Origin: Sinimarinibacterium flocculans | Lineage (GTDB): Bacteria > Pseudomonadota > Gammaproteobacteria > Nevskiales > Nevskiaceae | Assembly (NCBI RefSeq): GCF_003201205.1 | Contig: NZ_QICN01000009.1 | Coordinates: 124,001 to 188,000, forward strand | Reading direction: 5' to 3' | Length of the DNA: 64,000 nt | Shown: piece after piece, positions 1 through 8,669 of the stretch | Position numbering within the stretch: position 1 is the first letter of the stretch | Layout: each line of letters begins with the position of its first letter | Notes under the pieces: generated by a model | Seen by the model: only the letters and a program-made list of their open reading frames with translations | Database searches by the model: none | Told to the model about the DNA's origin: nothing | Position numbers and translations under genes: made by a program

Positions 1-816
1 ACCTCGAAGGTCGTGGGCGACATGGCGCTGTTCATGGTGGCCAATGACCTGGACGCCGACGACATCACCGATCCGGATCGCGAGATCGCCTTTCCGGAGT
101 CCGTGGTGTCGCTGTTCAAGGGCGAGCTGGGCTACCCGCCGGACGGCTTCCCCGCGGCGTTGCAGGCCAAGGTCCTCAAGGGTGCGACGCCGCTGGAAGG
201 GCGCCCCGGAGCGTCGCTGGAGGCCGTGGACCTGGAGATCGCGCGTGCGGAGGGCGAGAAGGCCGCGGGGCGCAAGCTCAACGACGCCGACCTCGCGTCC
301 TACCTGATGTACCCGAAAGTGTTCCACGACTACGCCGAGCACCGCAGCCATTTCGGGGATGTGTCCGTTCTGCCGACGCCGGCGTTCTTCTACGGCCTGC
401 AGGAGGGCGAGGAGATTTCGGTCGACCTGGAGCCCGGCAAGACCCTGCTGATCAAGCTGCAGGGCAGCGCCGAGGTGCCGGAGGAAGGCATCGTCAAGCT
501 GTTCTTCGAACTCAACGGGCAGCCGCGCGTCGTGCGCGTGCCCAAGGCCGGGGCGACCGCGAAGGCCGAGCATCCGAAGGCCGAGGACGGCAATCCGCGC
601 CACATCGGCGCGCCGATGCCCGGCATGGTCGTCGCCGTGGCCGTCAAGCCGGGGCAGAAGGTCAAGAAGGGCGATCCGCTGCTGTCGATCGAGGCCATGA
701 AGATGGAAACGCAGATCCGCGCCGAGTCCGATGCGACGATCGCGGACGTCAAGGTGTCCCGCGGTACGACGGTCAACGCACGCGACTTGCTGGTGGTTCT
801 GGAAGGAGCAGGGTGA
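1..816 (+). CDS. Pyruvate carboxylase subunit B / oxaloacetate decarboxylase alpha-type protein, C-terminal part
   Basis: The reading frame is open at the left edge, so this is the 3' part of a longer gene. It contains the end of the conserved carboxylase domain (the TSKVVGDMALFMV stretch at the very start is typical) and a C-terminal biotinyl carrier domain with the motif EAMKMET; the lysine that would carry biotin is the codon at 700-702. Between them is a charged, Ala/Lys-rich linker (about 540-600). The family transfers carboxyl groups between biotin and pyruvate/oxaloacetate. The missing N-terminus prevents choosing between the pyruvate carboxylase and oxaloacetate decarboxylase assignments; the biotin carboxylase partner would be expected upstream. 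The TGA overlaps the ATG of the next gene, implying one transcript. Confidence 0.88.
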   Translation, partial: TSKVVGDMALFMVANDLDADDITDPDREIAFPESVVSLFKGELGYPPDGFPAALQAKVLKGATPLEGRPGASLEAVDLEIARAEGEKAAGRKLNDADLASYLMYPKVFHDYAEHRSHFGDVSVLPTPAFFYGLQEGEEISVDLEPGKTLLIKLQGSAEVPEEGIVKLFFELNGQPRVVRVPKAGATAKAEHPKAEDGNPRHIGAPMPGMVVAVAVKPGQKVKKGDPLLSIEAMKMETQIRAESDATIADVKVSRGTTVNARDLLVVLEGAG

Positions 817-1295
817 TGAACAGGAATCTGGTTCCGATCGCATCGTTGCTGGTCGCCGGCTCCGCCTGGGCGCAGTCCGAGCCGCTCGACGCCGACGCGC
901 TGGCGCGCTGTGCGCAACAGGTTCAGCAGTTGCGCAGCGAGGCGCCGCGTCTGCTGGCGCGCAACGCCCAGCTCGACGAGCAGCGCGAATCGATCCAGCA
1001 GCGCCAGCGCGCGCTGGCTGCGGAAGCGAAGGGGATCGGCAGCGAGGATCTGAACGCCGGCCTCGACTATAGCGAGCGCCGGCGTCTGCTCAACGACGAG
1101 GCGCGGGCGTTCAATGCCGAGATCGAGCGCATCAAGGACGAGATTCGCGCGATCAATGTCGTCAAGCAGCAGTACGCCGCGAACTGCGCGCAGCGCAGCT
1201 ACCGGCGCTCCGATTTCGAACGGCTGAGCCCGCAGGCGCAGGCGGCGATGCGCGCAGGCATGGGCGGCATCGAGGTGCCGTATACCGAGCCGTAG
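816..1295 (+). CDS. Small exported coiled-coil protein of unknown function
   Basis: This 159-residue protein starts at an ATG that overlaps the previous stop codon (TGATG). A GTG just before it would add one residue. The first 20 residues form a signal peptide ending in SAWAQ, so the product should be periplasmic. The mature part is rich in Gln, Arg, Glu and Ala in heptad-like patterns (roughly residues 35-115), indicating a coiled coil, with two cysteines. I do not recognise a named family. Tight coupling to the biotin carboxylase subunit suggests co-transcription but not necessarily a shared job. Confidence 0.7.
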   Translation: MNRNLVPIASLLVAGSAWAQSEPLDADALARCAQQVQQLRSEAPRLLARNAQLDEQRESIQQRQRALAAEAKGIGSEDLNAGLDYSERRRLLNDEARAFNAEIERIKDEIRAINVVKQQYAANCAQRSYRRSDFERLSPQAQAAMRAGMGGIEVPYTEP

Positions 1296-1307
1296 CCTGT
1301 CGCATTC

Positions 1308-1340
1308 GTGCAGGAGCGCCTGTGGGCGCGACCTCCTGCA
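1308..1340. repeat. REP-like hairpin between genes
   Basis: The sequence has outer arms GCAGGAG (1310-1316) and CTCCTGC (1333-1339) around an inner stem with a TGTG loop. It resembles the short extragenic GCAGGAGCG...CGCGACC hairpins that are scattered in Pseudomonas and Xanthomonas relatives. A further CTGCAGGAG copy lies at about 1371-1379. It may also act as a weak transcription stop, but no T-run follows. Confidence 0.5.
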
Positions 1341-1401
1341 AGCGGGTACGCGGTTGCACCTGAAGCGCCCCTGCAGGAGCAACAGCAGCAGCGAGGTTCA
1401 G

Positions 1402-2133
1402 ATGGCAGCAGAGCCTTACTTCACCGAACAGACCTTCCGCTTCCTCAAGGCGCTGGCGAAGAACAACTCGCGCGAGTGGTTCGCGGACAACAAGCCGCGT
1501 TATGAGGAGCACGTGCGCGGTCCGGCGCTGCGCCTGATCGGCGATCTGGCGACCCCGCTGAAGGCGATCAGCCCGCAGCTCACCGCGATCGCCAAGCCGG
1601 TCGGCGGCTCCCTGTTCCGCATCCATCGCGACACGCGATTCGCCAAGGACAAGCGGCCGTACAAGACGCATGTCGGCATGTACTTTGCGCACGCGGCAAC
1701 CAAGGACATGCAGCGCGCGCAGACCGCCGGCAATGCGGCGATGGGCCGGCTCGACGCGCCGGGTCTGTACCTGCATGTGGAACCCGGAGCGTGTTTCCTC
1801 GGCGGGGGCATCTGGCATCCGCAGCCGGCGACGCTCAAGCGCGTGCGTGACTACATGGTGAGCAACCCGTCGAGCTGGAAGCAGGCGACGCGCAGCGCGG
1901 CGTTCCGCAAGGTCTTCGAACTGGGCGGCGAGATGCTGAGCCGGCCGCCGCGCGGCTACGATCCGGAGCACGAGCTGATCGACGACTTGCGCCGCAAAGA
2001 CTTCGTCGCCAGTGCCTCGATCGACGAGGACGAGCTCCTGCGCGCCGACCTGCCCAAACGCCTGGCGAAGCGGTACGCCGCGATGGCGCCGATGCTCGAC
2101 TGGCTCTGCGGCGCGCTCGATCTGGACTTCTAG
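1402..2133 (+). CDS. DUF2461 family protein
   Basis: This 243-residue protein matches the DUF2461 (TIGR02453) family, recognised by the start YFTEQTFRFLKALAKNN, the REWF motif followed by YEEHVRGP, the RIHRDTRFAKDKRPYKTH stretch, and a later GGGIWHP motif. The biochemical role of the family is unknown. I chose the ATG at 1402 because the conserved domain begins at once after it; an in-frame ATG at 1354 would add 16 residues of repeat-like, non-conserved sequence. The gene's TAG stop lies inside a CTAG that borders the inverted-repeat element at 2134-2397, so the element inserted exactly at the end of the gene without changing the protein. Confidence 0.85.
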   Translation: MAAEPYFTEQTFRFLKALAKNNSREWFADNKPRYEEHVRGPALRLIGDLATPLKAISPQLTAIAKPVGGSLFRIHRDTRFAKDKRPYKTHVGMYFAHAATKDMQRAQTAGNAAMGRLDAPGLYLHVEPGACFLGGGIWHPQPATLKRVRDYMVSNPSSWKQATRSAAFRKVFELGGEMLSRPPRGYDPEHELIDDLRRKDFVASASIDEDELLRADLPKRLAKRYAAMAPMLDWLCGALDLDF

Positions 2134-2397
2134 GGCCTGTTAACACTACGGCGGTCGCTGCGACGGCGGTCGTTTTGGCGCAGGGCAAGGCGCCAGACGC
2201 GACGCTTGGTCATTCCAAGCAAGCGGCTGGCAACGCCGCACTGCGCCAAAACGGCTCCGTCCCGAAGGGTTGCGCCCAAAATCGCGCTGGCCTGCGTTGC
2301 GCACCTTGGGCTTGGAACCACCAAGCCCTGCGGCGCGCGCCTTGCCCAGCACGATTTTGGGCAGCAACGCAGCGAGCGTCCGTAGTGTTAACAGGCC
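2134..2397. mobile_element. MITE-like non-coding element with terminal inverted repeats and CTAG duplication
   Basis: The 264-bp element begins GGGCCTGTTAACACTACGG and ends with its exact reverse complement. It is flanked on both sides by CTAG (2130-2133 and 2398-2401), the 4-bp target typical of IS5-type transposases. Allowing one gap, the terminal match extends to about 33 bp. Inside are two tandem hairpins. The first has arms CGTTTTGGCGCAG (2171-2183) and CTGCGCCAAAACG (2241-2253) with an inner GCTTGG/CCAAGC stem. The second has arms at 2273-2289 and 2346-2362 with an inner GGGCTTGG/CCAAGCCC stem. No plausible gene is inside. It is probably mobilised by a transposase elsewhere in the genome. 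Confidence 0.8.
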
Positions 2398-2405
2398 CTA
2401 GTCGC

Positions 2406-2975
2406 TCAGTTCTGGCGCAGCGGCGCGAGTGCCCGGTGCAGGGCGGCGCCGTCGATGCCGGACAGCTCGGTCGCCTCCGCGGCAGTGAGGCCGCGCGCAC
2501 GTTGCTGCAGATAGCGACGCACGGTGTCGGGCGGCGGTGCGTCGATGGCCTCGAGCTCGCGAAGGAGGCGGCGGGCCAGCGACGGCGACAGCGGCGGCGG
2601 TGCGCCGGCGGCGTTCGCGCGCAGGGCCGTCGCAAGCGTCTCAACGGGCTGATCCTTGAGCAGGTGTCCGCCGGCGCCCGTGCGCATCGCGTCGTACAGG
2701 TGGGCGTCGTCGTCGAAGATCGTCGGCACGAGAATCGCCACGTCCGGCCGGGTGCGATGCAGCTCGGCGATGAGCTCGGTGCCGCGGCCGTCCGGCAGAT
2801 GCAGGTCGATCAACGCGAGATCCGGCCAGCCATGCGCCTGCCGGAGCCGGCGGGCGGCGGCGAGACTGCCGGCATCGAGGATCAGCGGATCGTCGAAAGC
2901 CGCGGTCACCGCGCCGCGCAGCCACGCGCGGGTCTGCGGCAGATCGTCCACGATCCAGACAGTGATCGACGGCAT
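2406..2975 (-). CDS. Response regulator with NarL-type receiver and divergent output region
   Basis: The 189-residue protein has an N-terminal receiver domain with acidic pair D10-D11, probable phosphoacceptor D57 (ALIDLHLPDG), T85 and K107. The C-terminal 65 residues should be a LuxR-type helix-turn-helix by analogy with partners of this kinase class, but the usual LTxRE motif is not visible; only a short GLTAAEATELSG stretch resembles a helix-turn-helix. It starts 5 bp after the stop of the histidine kinase gene, so the two form an operon. The target genes cannot be read from the sequence. Confidence 0.8.
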   Translation of the reverse strand: MPSITVWIVDDLPQTRAWLRGAVTAAFDDPLILDAGSLAAARRLRQAHGWPDLALIDLHLPDGRGTELIAELHRTRPDVAILVPTIFDDDAHLYDAMRTGAGGHLLKDQPVETLATALRANAAGAPPPLSPSLARRLLRELEAIDAPPPDTVRRYLQQRARGLTAAEATELSGIDGAALHRALAPLRQN

Positions 2976-2980
2976 GGTGC

Positions 2981-3721
2981 TCAGGTCGTGTCGCTGCCGC
3001 CGGGCAGGGGAAAACGCAGCAGCACCTTGGTGCCGCCGAGCGTGCCGGCGTCCCAGGCGATCGTGCCCTGGAGCTCGGCGGCACGCTGACGCATGTTGTC
3101 GCTGCCGCGGCCCTCGGGCGGCGAGGTGCTCACGCCCGGACCGTCGTCGGTGACATCGAGCACCAGGTGATCGGCGCTGCGCGCGATGCGGATGCGGATG
3201 CGCCGCGCCGCGCCATGCTGCAGGGCGTTGCTCAGCGCCTCGCGCACGATGCGGAACAGGTGCAGGGCCTGCCCCTGGTCGAGCTGCGGGTCCGGCAGTT
3301 CGTCCGGCTGCTGCCAGTCGAGGGTTCCGCCGGCCAGCTCGAGGCGCTGCCGGGCTTCGTTGCGAATCTCCTGCAGCGCGTCGAGCAGCGTGCCCGGCGC
3401 ACCGCGCGAGCGCGACACGACGTCGCGCAGGTCCTGCAGCAGGGTGCGCGCAATGTCCGCCTGTGCGGTGGAATGGCTGGCGTAGATGAGGCCCAGCAGG
3501 CGGGCGCCGATGTCGTCGTGAAGATCGGCGTAGATGCGCTCGCGTTCCTCGGCCGCGACACGCTCGCGCATCAGCGCCTCGCGTTCGGCGAAGCTGGCTT
3601 CGAGCTCCGCCGCCGCCGCGCGGTGCTCGCGTTGCAGGCGGCGTGCAAGGCTGCGCTCGCGCCACCACAGCGCGCAGGCGACGAGGAACAGCATCAGCAG
3701 GGCGAGGGGGGCTGCGTTCAT
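2981..3721 (-). CDS. Membrane histidine kinase, HisKA_3 (NarL-partner) type
   Basis: The 246-residue protein has one N-terminal membrane segment (about residues 5-20), a coiled coil (about 25-60), and an H-box ERERIYADLHDDIG with phospho-accepting H68. A GHKL ATPase domain follows, with N-box REALSNALQHG, DDGPG and GRGSDNM motifs. There is no periplasmic sensor domain, so it may sense through the membrane segment or a partner. The ATG at 3721 was preferred over an in-frame start at 3772 because the latter adds a hydrophilic stretch before the membrane segment. It is divergent from the glutamate dehydrogenase gene, separated by 115 bp. Confidence 0.85.
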   Translation of the reverse strand: MNAAPLALLMLFLVACALWWRERSLARRLQREHRAAAAELEASFAEREALMRERVAAEERERIYADLHDDIGARLLGLIYASHSTAQADIARTLLQDLRDVVSRSRGAPGTLLDALQEIRNEARQRLELAGGTLDWQQPDELPDPQLDQGQALHLFRIVREALSNALQHGAARRIRIRIARSADHLVLDVTDDGPGVSTSPPEGRGSDNMRQRAAELQGTIAWDAGTLGGTKVLLRFPLPGGSDTT

Positions 3722-3836
3722 CGGTCCGCGAATCTTAGCCGCCTGATGGACTTCCCCGTGATGGCACGTCACAGGGCACGCGTATACTGGCCAAAAAATG
3801 CGCTTCGGGTCGCCTCGTCGGCGAGAGGAGAAAGCG

Positions 3837-6800
3837 ATGCGGTCTCATTCGATGCAGGAGCAGGAACTGTTGCTGGCGCAGCTCGATGCACTGGCCGATG
3901 CCGGTGTCGAGGCGACGGAACGGGCCGGTTTTCGCAGCTTCCTGCGACAGTACTACGAGTCGGCATCGCTCGATGCCCTGCGCCTGCGCACGCCGGAAGA
4001 GCTGTTCGCGATCTGCCATGCGCACTGGCGGCTGGCCCGGCAGCGGCGCAGTGGCGAACTGATCCTGCAGATCGCGCCCCCTGCAGCCGACGGTGGCACG
4101 CTCGCGCGCCTGGATTCGGTCGTCGAGGACATGCCGTTCCTGGTCGACTCGCTGTACATGGCGGTACGCGCTGCGGGCAGCTCGATCGACTGGACCGTGC
4201 ATCCCGTGCTCGGCATGCGCCGCGACGCCGACGGCCTGCTGCTGCAGCCGCGACCGGCAGGTGAGGGTGCGTCCGACGTCGAGTCGCTGATCCACATGGA
4301 GTTCGAGGCGCTGCGCGATCCGGCCGGCTACGCCGCGCTGGAATCCGATCTGCGGCGGGTCGTCAGCGACCTGCGTGCGGTGGTCTCCGACTTTCCGGCG
4401 ATGCGCGCCCGCGTGGCCGAACTCGTGCAGGCGTTGGACGCGCCCCCACCCGACGCGGATGCCCAGGAGTTCGCCGAGGCGCGCGCATTCCTGCAGTGGC
4501 TGGACGACCAGCACTTCACCTACCTGGGGATCGCCGAAACCGAGATCGTCACCGAGCAGGGGCGCAGCCGTTTCGCGCTCCGGCAGGATGCGTCGCTCGG
4601 CCTCGCACGCAGCGGTGCGCGCTTTGCCGATCCGGACCAGCTCATCGCGCCGCCGGAGGAACTCGACAAGTACAGCGAGTCGACGCGGCTGATCGTCGTG
4701 ACCAAGGCCAATCACCGGTCGACCGTGCATCACCCGGAATACATCGACGTGATCTCGGTGCGGCGCTTCAACGCCGACGGCAGCGTGCGCGGCATCTGCC
4801 GGCTGATCGGGCTGTTCTCGTCGGTGGCGTACACCGAGCGGCCGCGCAGCATTCCGCTGATCCGGCGCAAGGTGGAATACGTGATGCAGCGCTCGCGGCT
4901 GCGCGAAGGTTCGCACTCGGGCAAGAACCTGCGCGAGATCCTGCACCAGCTGCCCCGCGACGAGCTGTTCCAGTCCGGCGAGGACGAGCTGTACGAGGTG
5001 TGCACCGGCATCCGCGCCCTGCGCGATCGTCACCAACTGCGCCTGTTCATGCGCCGGGACCGCTACGGGCGCTTCTACTCGTGCATGGTCTACCTGCCGC
5101 GCGACCGTTATTCACGCGAGCTGCGCGACCGCATCGCCGCCGAGCTGAGCGCGATCTGCAACGCCACCGGCATCGACCGCAACACCGAGTTCCTGCGTCA
5201 CGGACTCGCGCGCATCCACTACATCGTGCGGACGCCGCCGGGTACGACGATTCCGCTGTCGGTGGCCGAGGTGGAGGCACGCCTGCTGACGGCGACGCGC
5301 TCCTGGCGCGACCAGCTTCGCGAAGTGCTGCAGCGCCACGGACAGGCGAGCGCACGCGCGCTGAGCCTGCTCGACGGATTCCCGCTGTCCTACCAGGAGA
5401 CGGTGGCGCCGATCGAGGCCGCCGCCGATCTGCAGCACCTCGTGCAGCTGGGCGCGGGCCAGCCGATGCTGCCGCGCCTGCTGGTCGACGCCGCCGCCAC
5501 CGGCAAGGTCTGCCCGACGGCACTCAAGCTGTACTGCTGGAAGCGTCCGCTGCCGCTGTCGGATGTGCTGCCGGCGCTGGAGAACTTCGGTCTGCGCGTG
5601 ATCTGGCAGGACCCGACCGAGGTACGGGCCCAGGACGGTAACACCTGCTGGATCCAGGAATTCAAGGTGCAGGTCGCCGGCGACTGCCAGCTCGCGCCGA
5701 CCGAGCAGCGCAGCTACTTCGAGACCGCGTTCCTCAGCACCTGGACCGGCGTGACCGAGAACGACGGCCTCAACCGCCTGGTGCTGCTCGCCGGGCTCGA
5801 CGCACGGCAGATCGTCGGTCTGCGCACGCTGACGAAGTACCTGATCCAGACTGGGCTGCCGTACAGCCAGGATTACATGGAGCGCCTGCTTGCCGAGCAT
5901 GCGTCGATCGCGCGCCTGCTCGTGCGGTTGTTCGAGACCCGCTTCGATCCGCAGGGCCCGTCGGGCGATGCGCGCACTGCCGCGGAGTTGCGCGTCGCGC
6001 AGGAACTCGACCAGCGTCTCGACGAGGTGGCCACGCTGGACGGCGATCGCGTGCTGCGCGCGTTCAGTGCGGTGGTACACGCGGCGCTGCGAACCAACTA
6101 TTTCCAGCGTGCGGACGACGGCGACGCCAAACCCTACGTCAGCATCAAGCTCGATCCGCGCAAGGTCCCAGAGCTGCCGGCGCCGCTGCCGATGTTCGAG
6201 ATCTTCGTCTACGCGCCGTGGGTCGAGGGCATCCATCTGCGCGGCGGCAAGGTGGCGCGCGGCGGTCTGCGCTGGTCGGACCGGCGGCAGGATTTCCGTA
6301 CCGAGGTGCTCGGCCTGATGAAGGCGCAGATGGTCAAGAACGCGATCATCGTGCCGGTCGGTGCCAAGGGCGGCTTCGTCGTCAAGCAGGGCGACCCGTC
6401 GAACCGCGAGGCCTGGCTCAAGCAGGGCGTCGAGTGCTACAAGACCTTCCTGCGCGGCCTGCTCGATATCACCGACAACCGCGTCGGCGACGACATCGTC
6501 GCCCCCGCATCCGTCGTGCGCTACGACGAGGATGATCCCTATCTCGTCGTCGCCGCCGACAAGGGCACCGCCACGTTCTCGGACATCGCCAACGGCCTGT
6601 CGGAGGAATACGGCTTCTGGCTCGGCGATGCCTTCGCGTCCGGCGGCTCCGCCGGCTACGACCACAAGAAGATGGGCATCACCGCCCGCGGCGCGTGGGA
6701 GAGCGTCAAGCGCCACTTCCGCGAGATTCCGCGCGGTGACGGCGACGCGGTGGGCATCGACATCGGGAACCAGCCGTTCTCGGTGGTCGGCGTGGGCGAC

Positions 6801-8669
6801 ATGTCCGGCGACGTCTTCGGCAACGGCATGCTGCTGTCGCGGCAGATCCGGCTGATTGCCGCCTTCGACCACCGCCACATCTTCGTCGACCCCGATCCGG
6901 ATCCGGCGGTTTCCTACGCCGAACGCGAGCGCCTGTTCAAGCTGCCGCGCTCGAGCTGGGACGACTACGACAAGTCGCTGATCTCCGCCGGTGGCGGGGT
7001 ATGGCCGCGCAGCGCCAAGCTGATCAAGCTGTCGCCCGAGGCCCAGCGTGCCCTGGGCGCGCAGAAGGCCGGACTGACGCCGCAGGAGTTGATGAAGGCC
7101 ATCCTCAAGGCGCCGGTGGACCTGTTGTGGAACGGCGGGATCGGTACTTACGTCAAGAGCCACACCGAGTCGCACCAGGACTGCGGCGACCGCGCGAACG
7201 ACGCGATCCGCGTGAACGGCCGCGAGCTGCGCTGCCGGGTGGTCGGCGAGGGCGGCAATCTCGGCCTGACCCAGCTCGGGCGTATCGAGGCCGCGCTGTC
7301 CGGCGTCAAGCTCAGCAGCGATTTCATCGACAACGCCGGCGGCGTGCACAGCTCGGACCGCGAAGTCAACATCAAGATCCCGCTCAACCAGCTGCTGCGC
7401 GAAGGCGGGCTGACGCGCGAGGTGCGCGATCCCTTCCTCGCCGGCATGACCGAGGACCTGGCGCAGGCGGTCCTGCGCGACAACTACGTGCAGAGTCTCG
7501 CCGTCTCGTTGCTCGAGCGCGACGCCGCGGCACGCCTCGACGAGCATGCCAACTTCATGCGCCTGCTCGAGCGCGACGGCCTGCTGGCCCGGGCAGTGGA
7601 GTACCTGCCGGACGACGAGGGCCTCAAGGAGCGGCGCGCAGCGGGCCGCGGCCTGACGCGACCCGAGCTCTCGGTGCTGCTGTCGTATTCCAAGATCTCG
7701 CTGTTCGAGGCCGCGGTCCAGTCCGATGTTCCGGACGATCCGTTCTTCGACCGCGACCTGCTGTCGTACTTCCCGCCGCAGATGGTCGAGACCTACCGGG
7801 ATGTGCTCCTCAGGCATCGTCTGCGGCGCGAGATCATCGCGACGATCCTGTCGAACGCCGTGGTCAACCGCATGGGCTTCGCCTTCGTGCACCGCTTCGC
7901 CGAGGACCACGGGTTGGGTCGTGCGCAGGTGGTCAAGGCCTACGCGATGGCGCACGAGATCTACGACGGCGACCGCTACTGGCTGCCGATCCAGGCACTG
8001 GACCTGAAGATCCCCGCCGAGACGCAGCTGCGCCTGTTCGGGCGTGCGATCGGCCTGATGAAGCATGTCACCACCTGGCTGATGAACTATCGCTGGAGCG
8101 TGCGCCCCATCGGCGAGGCGGTGGACAAGTTCCGCAGCGGCATCGACGAGCTGTCGGCGGCAATGCCGCAGATCCTGCCCGGCAGCTACCGCGCCGATTG
8201 GGACAAGGCCGCGGCCGCCATGAGCGCCGACGGCGTGCCACAGGCGCTGGCCGAGCAACTGGCGACGACGATGGTGCTCGGCAGTGCGCCGGACATCATC
8301 GAGCTGGCCGAGCAGGCCGGTGTGACGCTGGCCGAGGCGGCTGGCGTCTACTTCCAGATCGGCGACCGGCTGCGCATCCTCTGGCTGCTGTCGTCGATCA
8401 TCGGCTTCTCCGTCGGCGGCAAGTGGCAGGCCCTGGCGCGTTCCAACCTGCGCGAGGATACCTACCGCCTGCACCGTCAGCTCGCCGCCCGCGTGCTCGG
8501 TCAGCCGGGCGAGACACCGGAGGCGCGCATCGACAACTGGATCCGCACGCACGGCGATGCCGTGCGCTTCGGTATGCAGCGCCTGCAGGAACTGCAGACG
8601 GCCGGCACCCACGATTTCATGACGCTCGCCGTCGGCGTCCGCGAGATCCGCAAGCTGCGGGCGCTGTGA
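3837..8669 (+). CDS. gdhB: NAD-dependent glutamate dehydrogenase, 180-kDa class
   Basis: The 1610-residue protein has the length of the large NAD-GDH class (about 1600 residues), which converts glutamate to 2-oxoglutarate and ammonium for catabolism. The N-terminal half carries ACT-like regulatory modules. The catalytic part contains the conserved GGLRWSDRRQDFRTEVLGL run, VGAKGGFVVK and the EGGNLGLTQLGRIE stretch. The ATG at 3837 was chosen because GAGAGGAGAAAGCG precedes it directly; an earlier ATG at 3798 lacks such a site. A TATACT at 3783-3788 could be a -10 element, but no good -35 is found. The stop overlaps the next gene's ATG (TGATG). Confidence 0.95.
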   Translation: MRSHSMQEQELLLAQLDALADAGVEATERAGFRSFLRQYYESASLDALRLRTPEELFAICHAHWRLARQRRSGELILQIAPPAADGGTLARLDSVVEDMPFLVDSLYMAVRAAGSSIDWTVHPVLGMRRDADGLLLQPRPAGEGASDVESLIHMEFEALRDPAGYAALESDLRRVVSDLRAVVSDFPAMRARVAELVQALDAPPPDADAQEFAEARAFLQWLDDQHFTYLGIAETEIVTEQGRSRFALRQDASLGLARSGARFADPDQLIAPPEELDKYSESTRLIVVTKANHRSTVHHPEYIDVISVRRFNADGSVRGICRLIGLFSSVAYTERPRSIPLIRRKVEYVMQRSRLREGSHSGKNLREILHQLPRDELFQSGEDELYEVCTGIRALRDRHQLRLFMRRDRYGRFYSCMVYLPRDRYSRELRDRIAAELSAICNATGIDRNTEFLRHGLARIHYIVRTPPGTTIPLSVAEVEARLLTATRSWRDQLREVLQRHGQASARALSLLDGFPLSYQETVAPIEAAADLQHLVQLGAGQPMLPRLLVDAAATGKVCPTALKLYCWKRPLPLSDVLPALENFGLRVIWQDPTEVRAQDGNTCWIQEFKVQVAGDCQLAPTEQRSYFETAFLSTWTGVTENDGLNRLVLLAGLDARQIVGLRTLTKYLIQTGLPYSQDYMERLLAEHASIARLLVRLFETRFDPQGPSGDARTAAELRVAQELDQRLDEVATLDGDRVLRAFSAVVHAALRTNYFQRADDGDAKPYVSIKLDPRKVPELPAPLPMFEIFVYAPWVEGIHLRGGKVARGGLRWSDRRQDFRTEVLGLMKAQMVKNAIIVPVGAKGGFVVKQGDPSNREAWLKQGVECYKTFLRGLLDITDNRVGDDIVAPASVVRYDEDDPYLVVAADKGTATFSDIANGLSEEYGFWLGDAFASGGSAGYDHKKMGITARGAWESVKRHFREIPRGDGDAVGIDIGNQPFSVVGVGDMSGDVFGNGMLLSRQIRLIAAFDHRHIFVDPDPDPAVSYAERERLFKLPRSSWDDYDKSLISAGGGVWPRSAKLIKLSPEAQRALGAQKAGLTPQELMKAILKAPVDLLWNGGIGTYVKSHTESHQDCGDRANDAIRVNGRELRCRVVGEGGNLGLTQLGRIEAALSGVKLSSDFIDNAGGVHSSDREVNIKIPLNQLLREGGLTREVRDPFLAGMTEDLAQAVLRDNYVQSLAVSLLERDAAARLDEHANFMRLLERDGLLARAVEYLPDDEGLKERRAAGRGLTRPELSVLLSYSKISLFEAAVQSDVPDDPFFDRDLLSYFPPQMVETYRDVLLRHRLRREIIATILSNAVVNRMGFAFVHRFAEDHGLGRAQVVKAYAMAHEIYDGDRYWLPIQALDLKIPAETQLRLFGRAIGLMKHVTTWLMNYRWSVRPIGEAVDKFRSGIDELSAAMPQILPGSYRADWDKAAAAMSADGVPQALAEQLATTMVLGSAPDIIELAEQAGVTLAEAAGVYFQIGDRLRILWLLSSIIGFSVGGKWQALARSNLREDTYRLHRQLAARVLGQPGETPEARIDNWIRTHGDAVRFGMQRLQELQTAGTHDFMTLAVGVREIRKLRAL

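Noticed and set aside
3783-3788. TATACT as promoter of the glutamate dehydrogenase gene
   Set aside because: No -35 element at 16-18 bp; kept only as a remark in the gene entry.
5112-8612. Very long open frame (over 1100 codons) on the minus strand opposite the glutamate dehydrogenase gene
   Set aside because: High GC content leaves antisense frames open; the composition is Arg/Ala/His/Asp-heavy without motifs, and the plus-strand protein is certain. The same applies to 55209-58802 and 51334-53838 on the minus strand.
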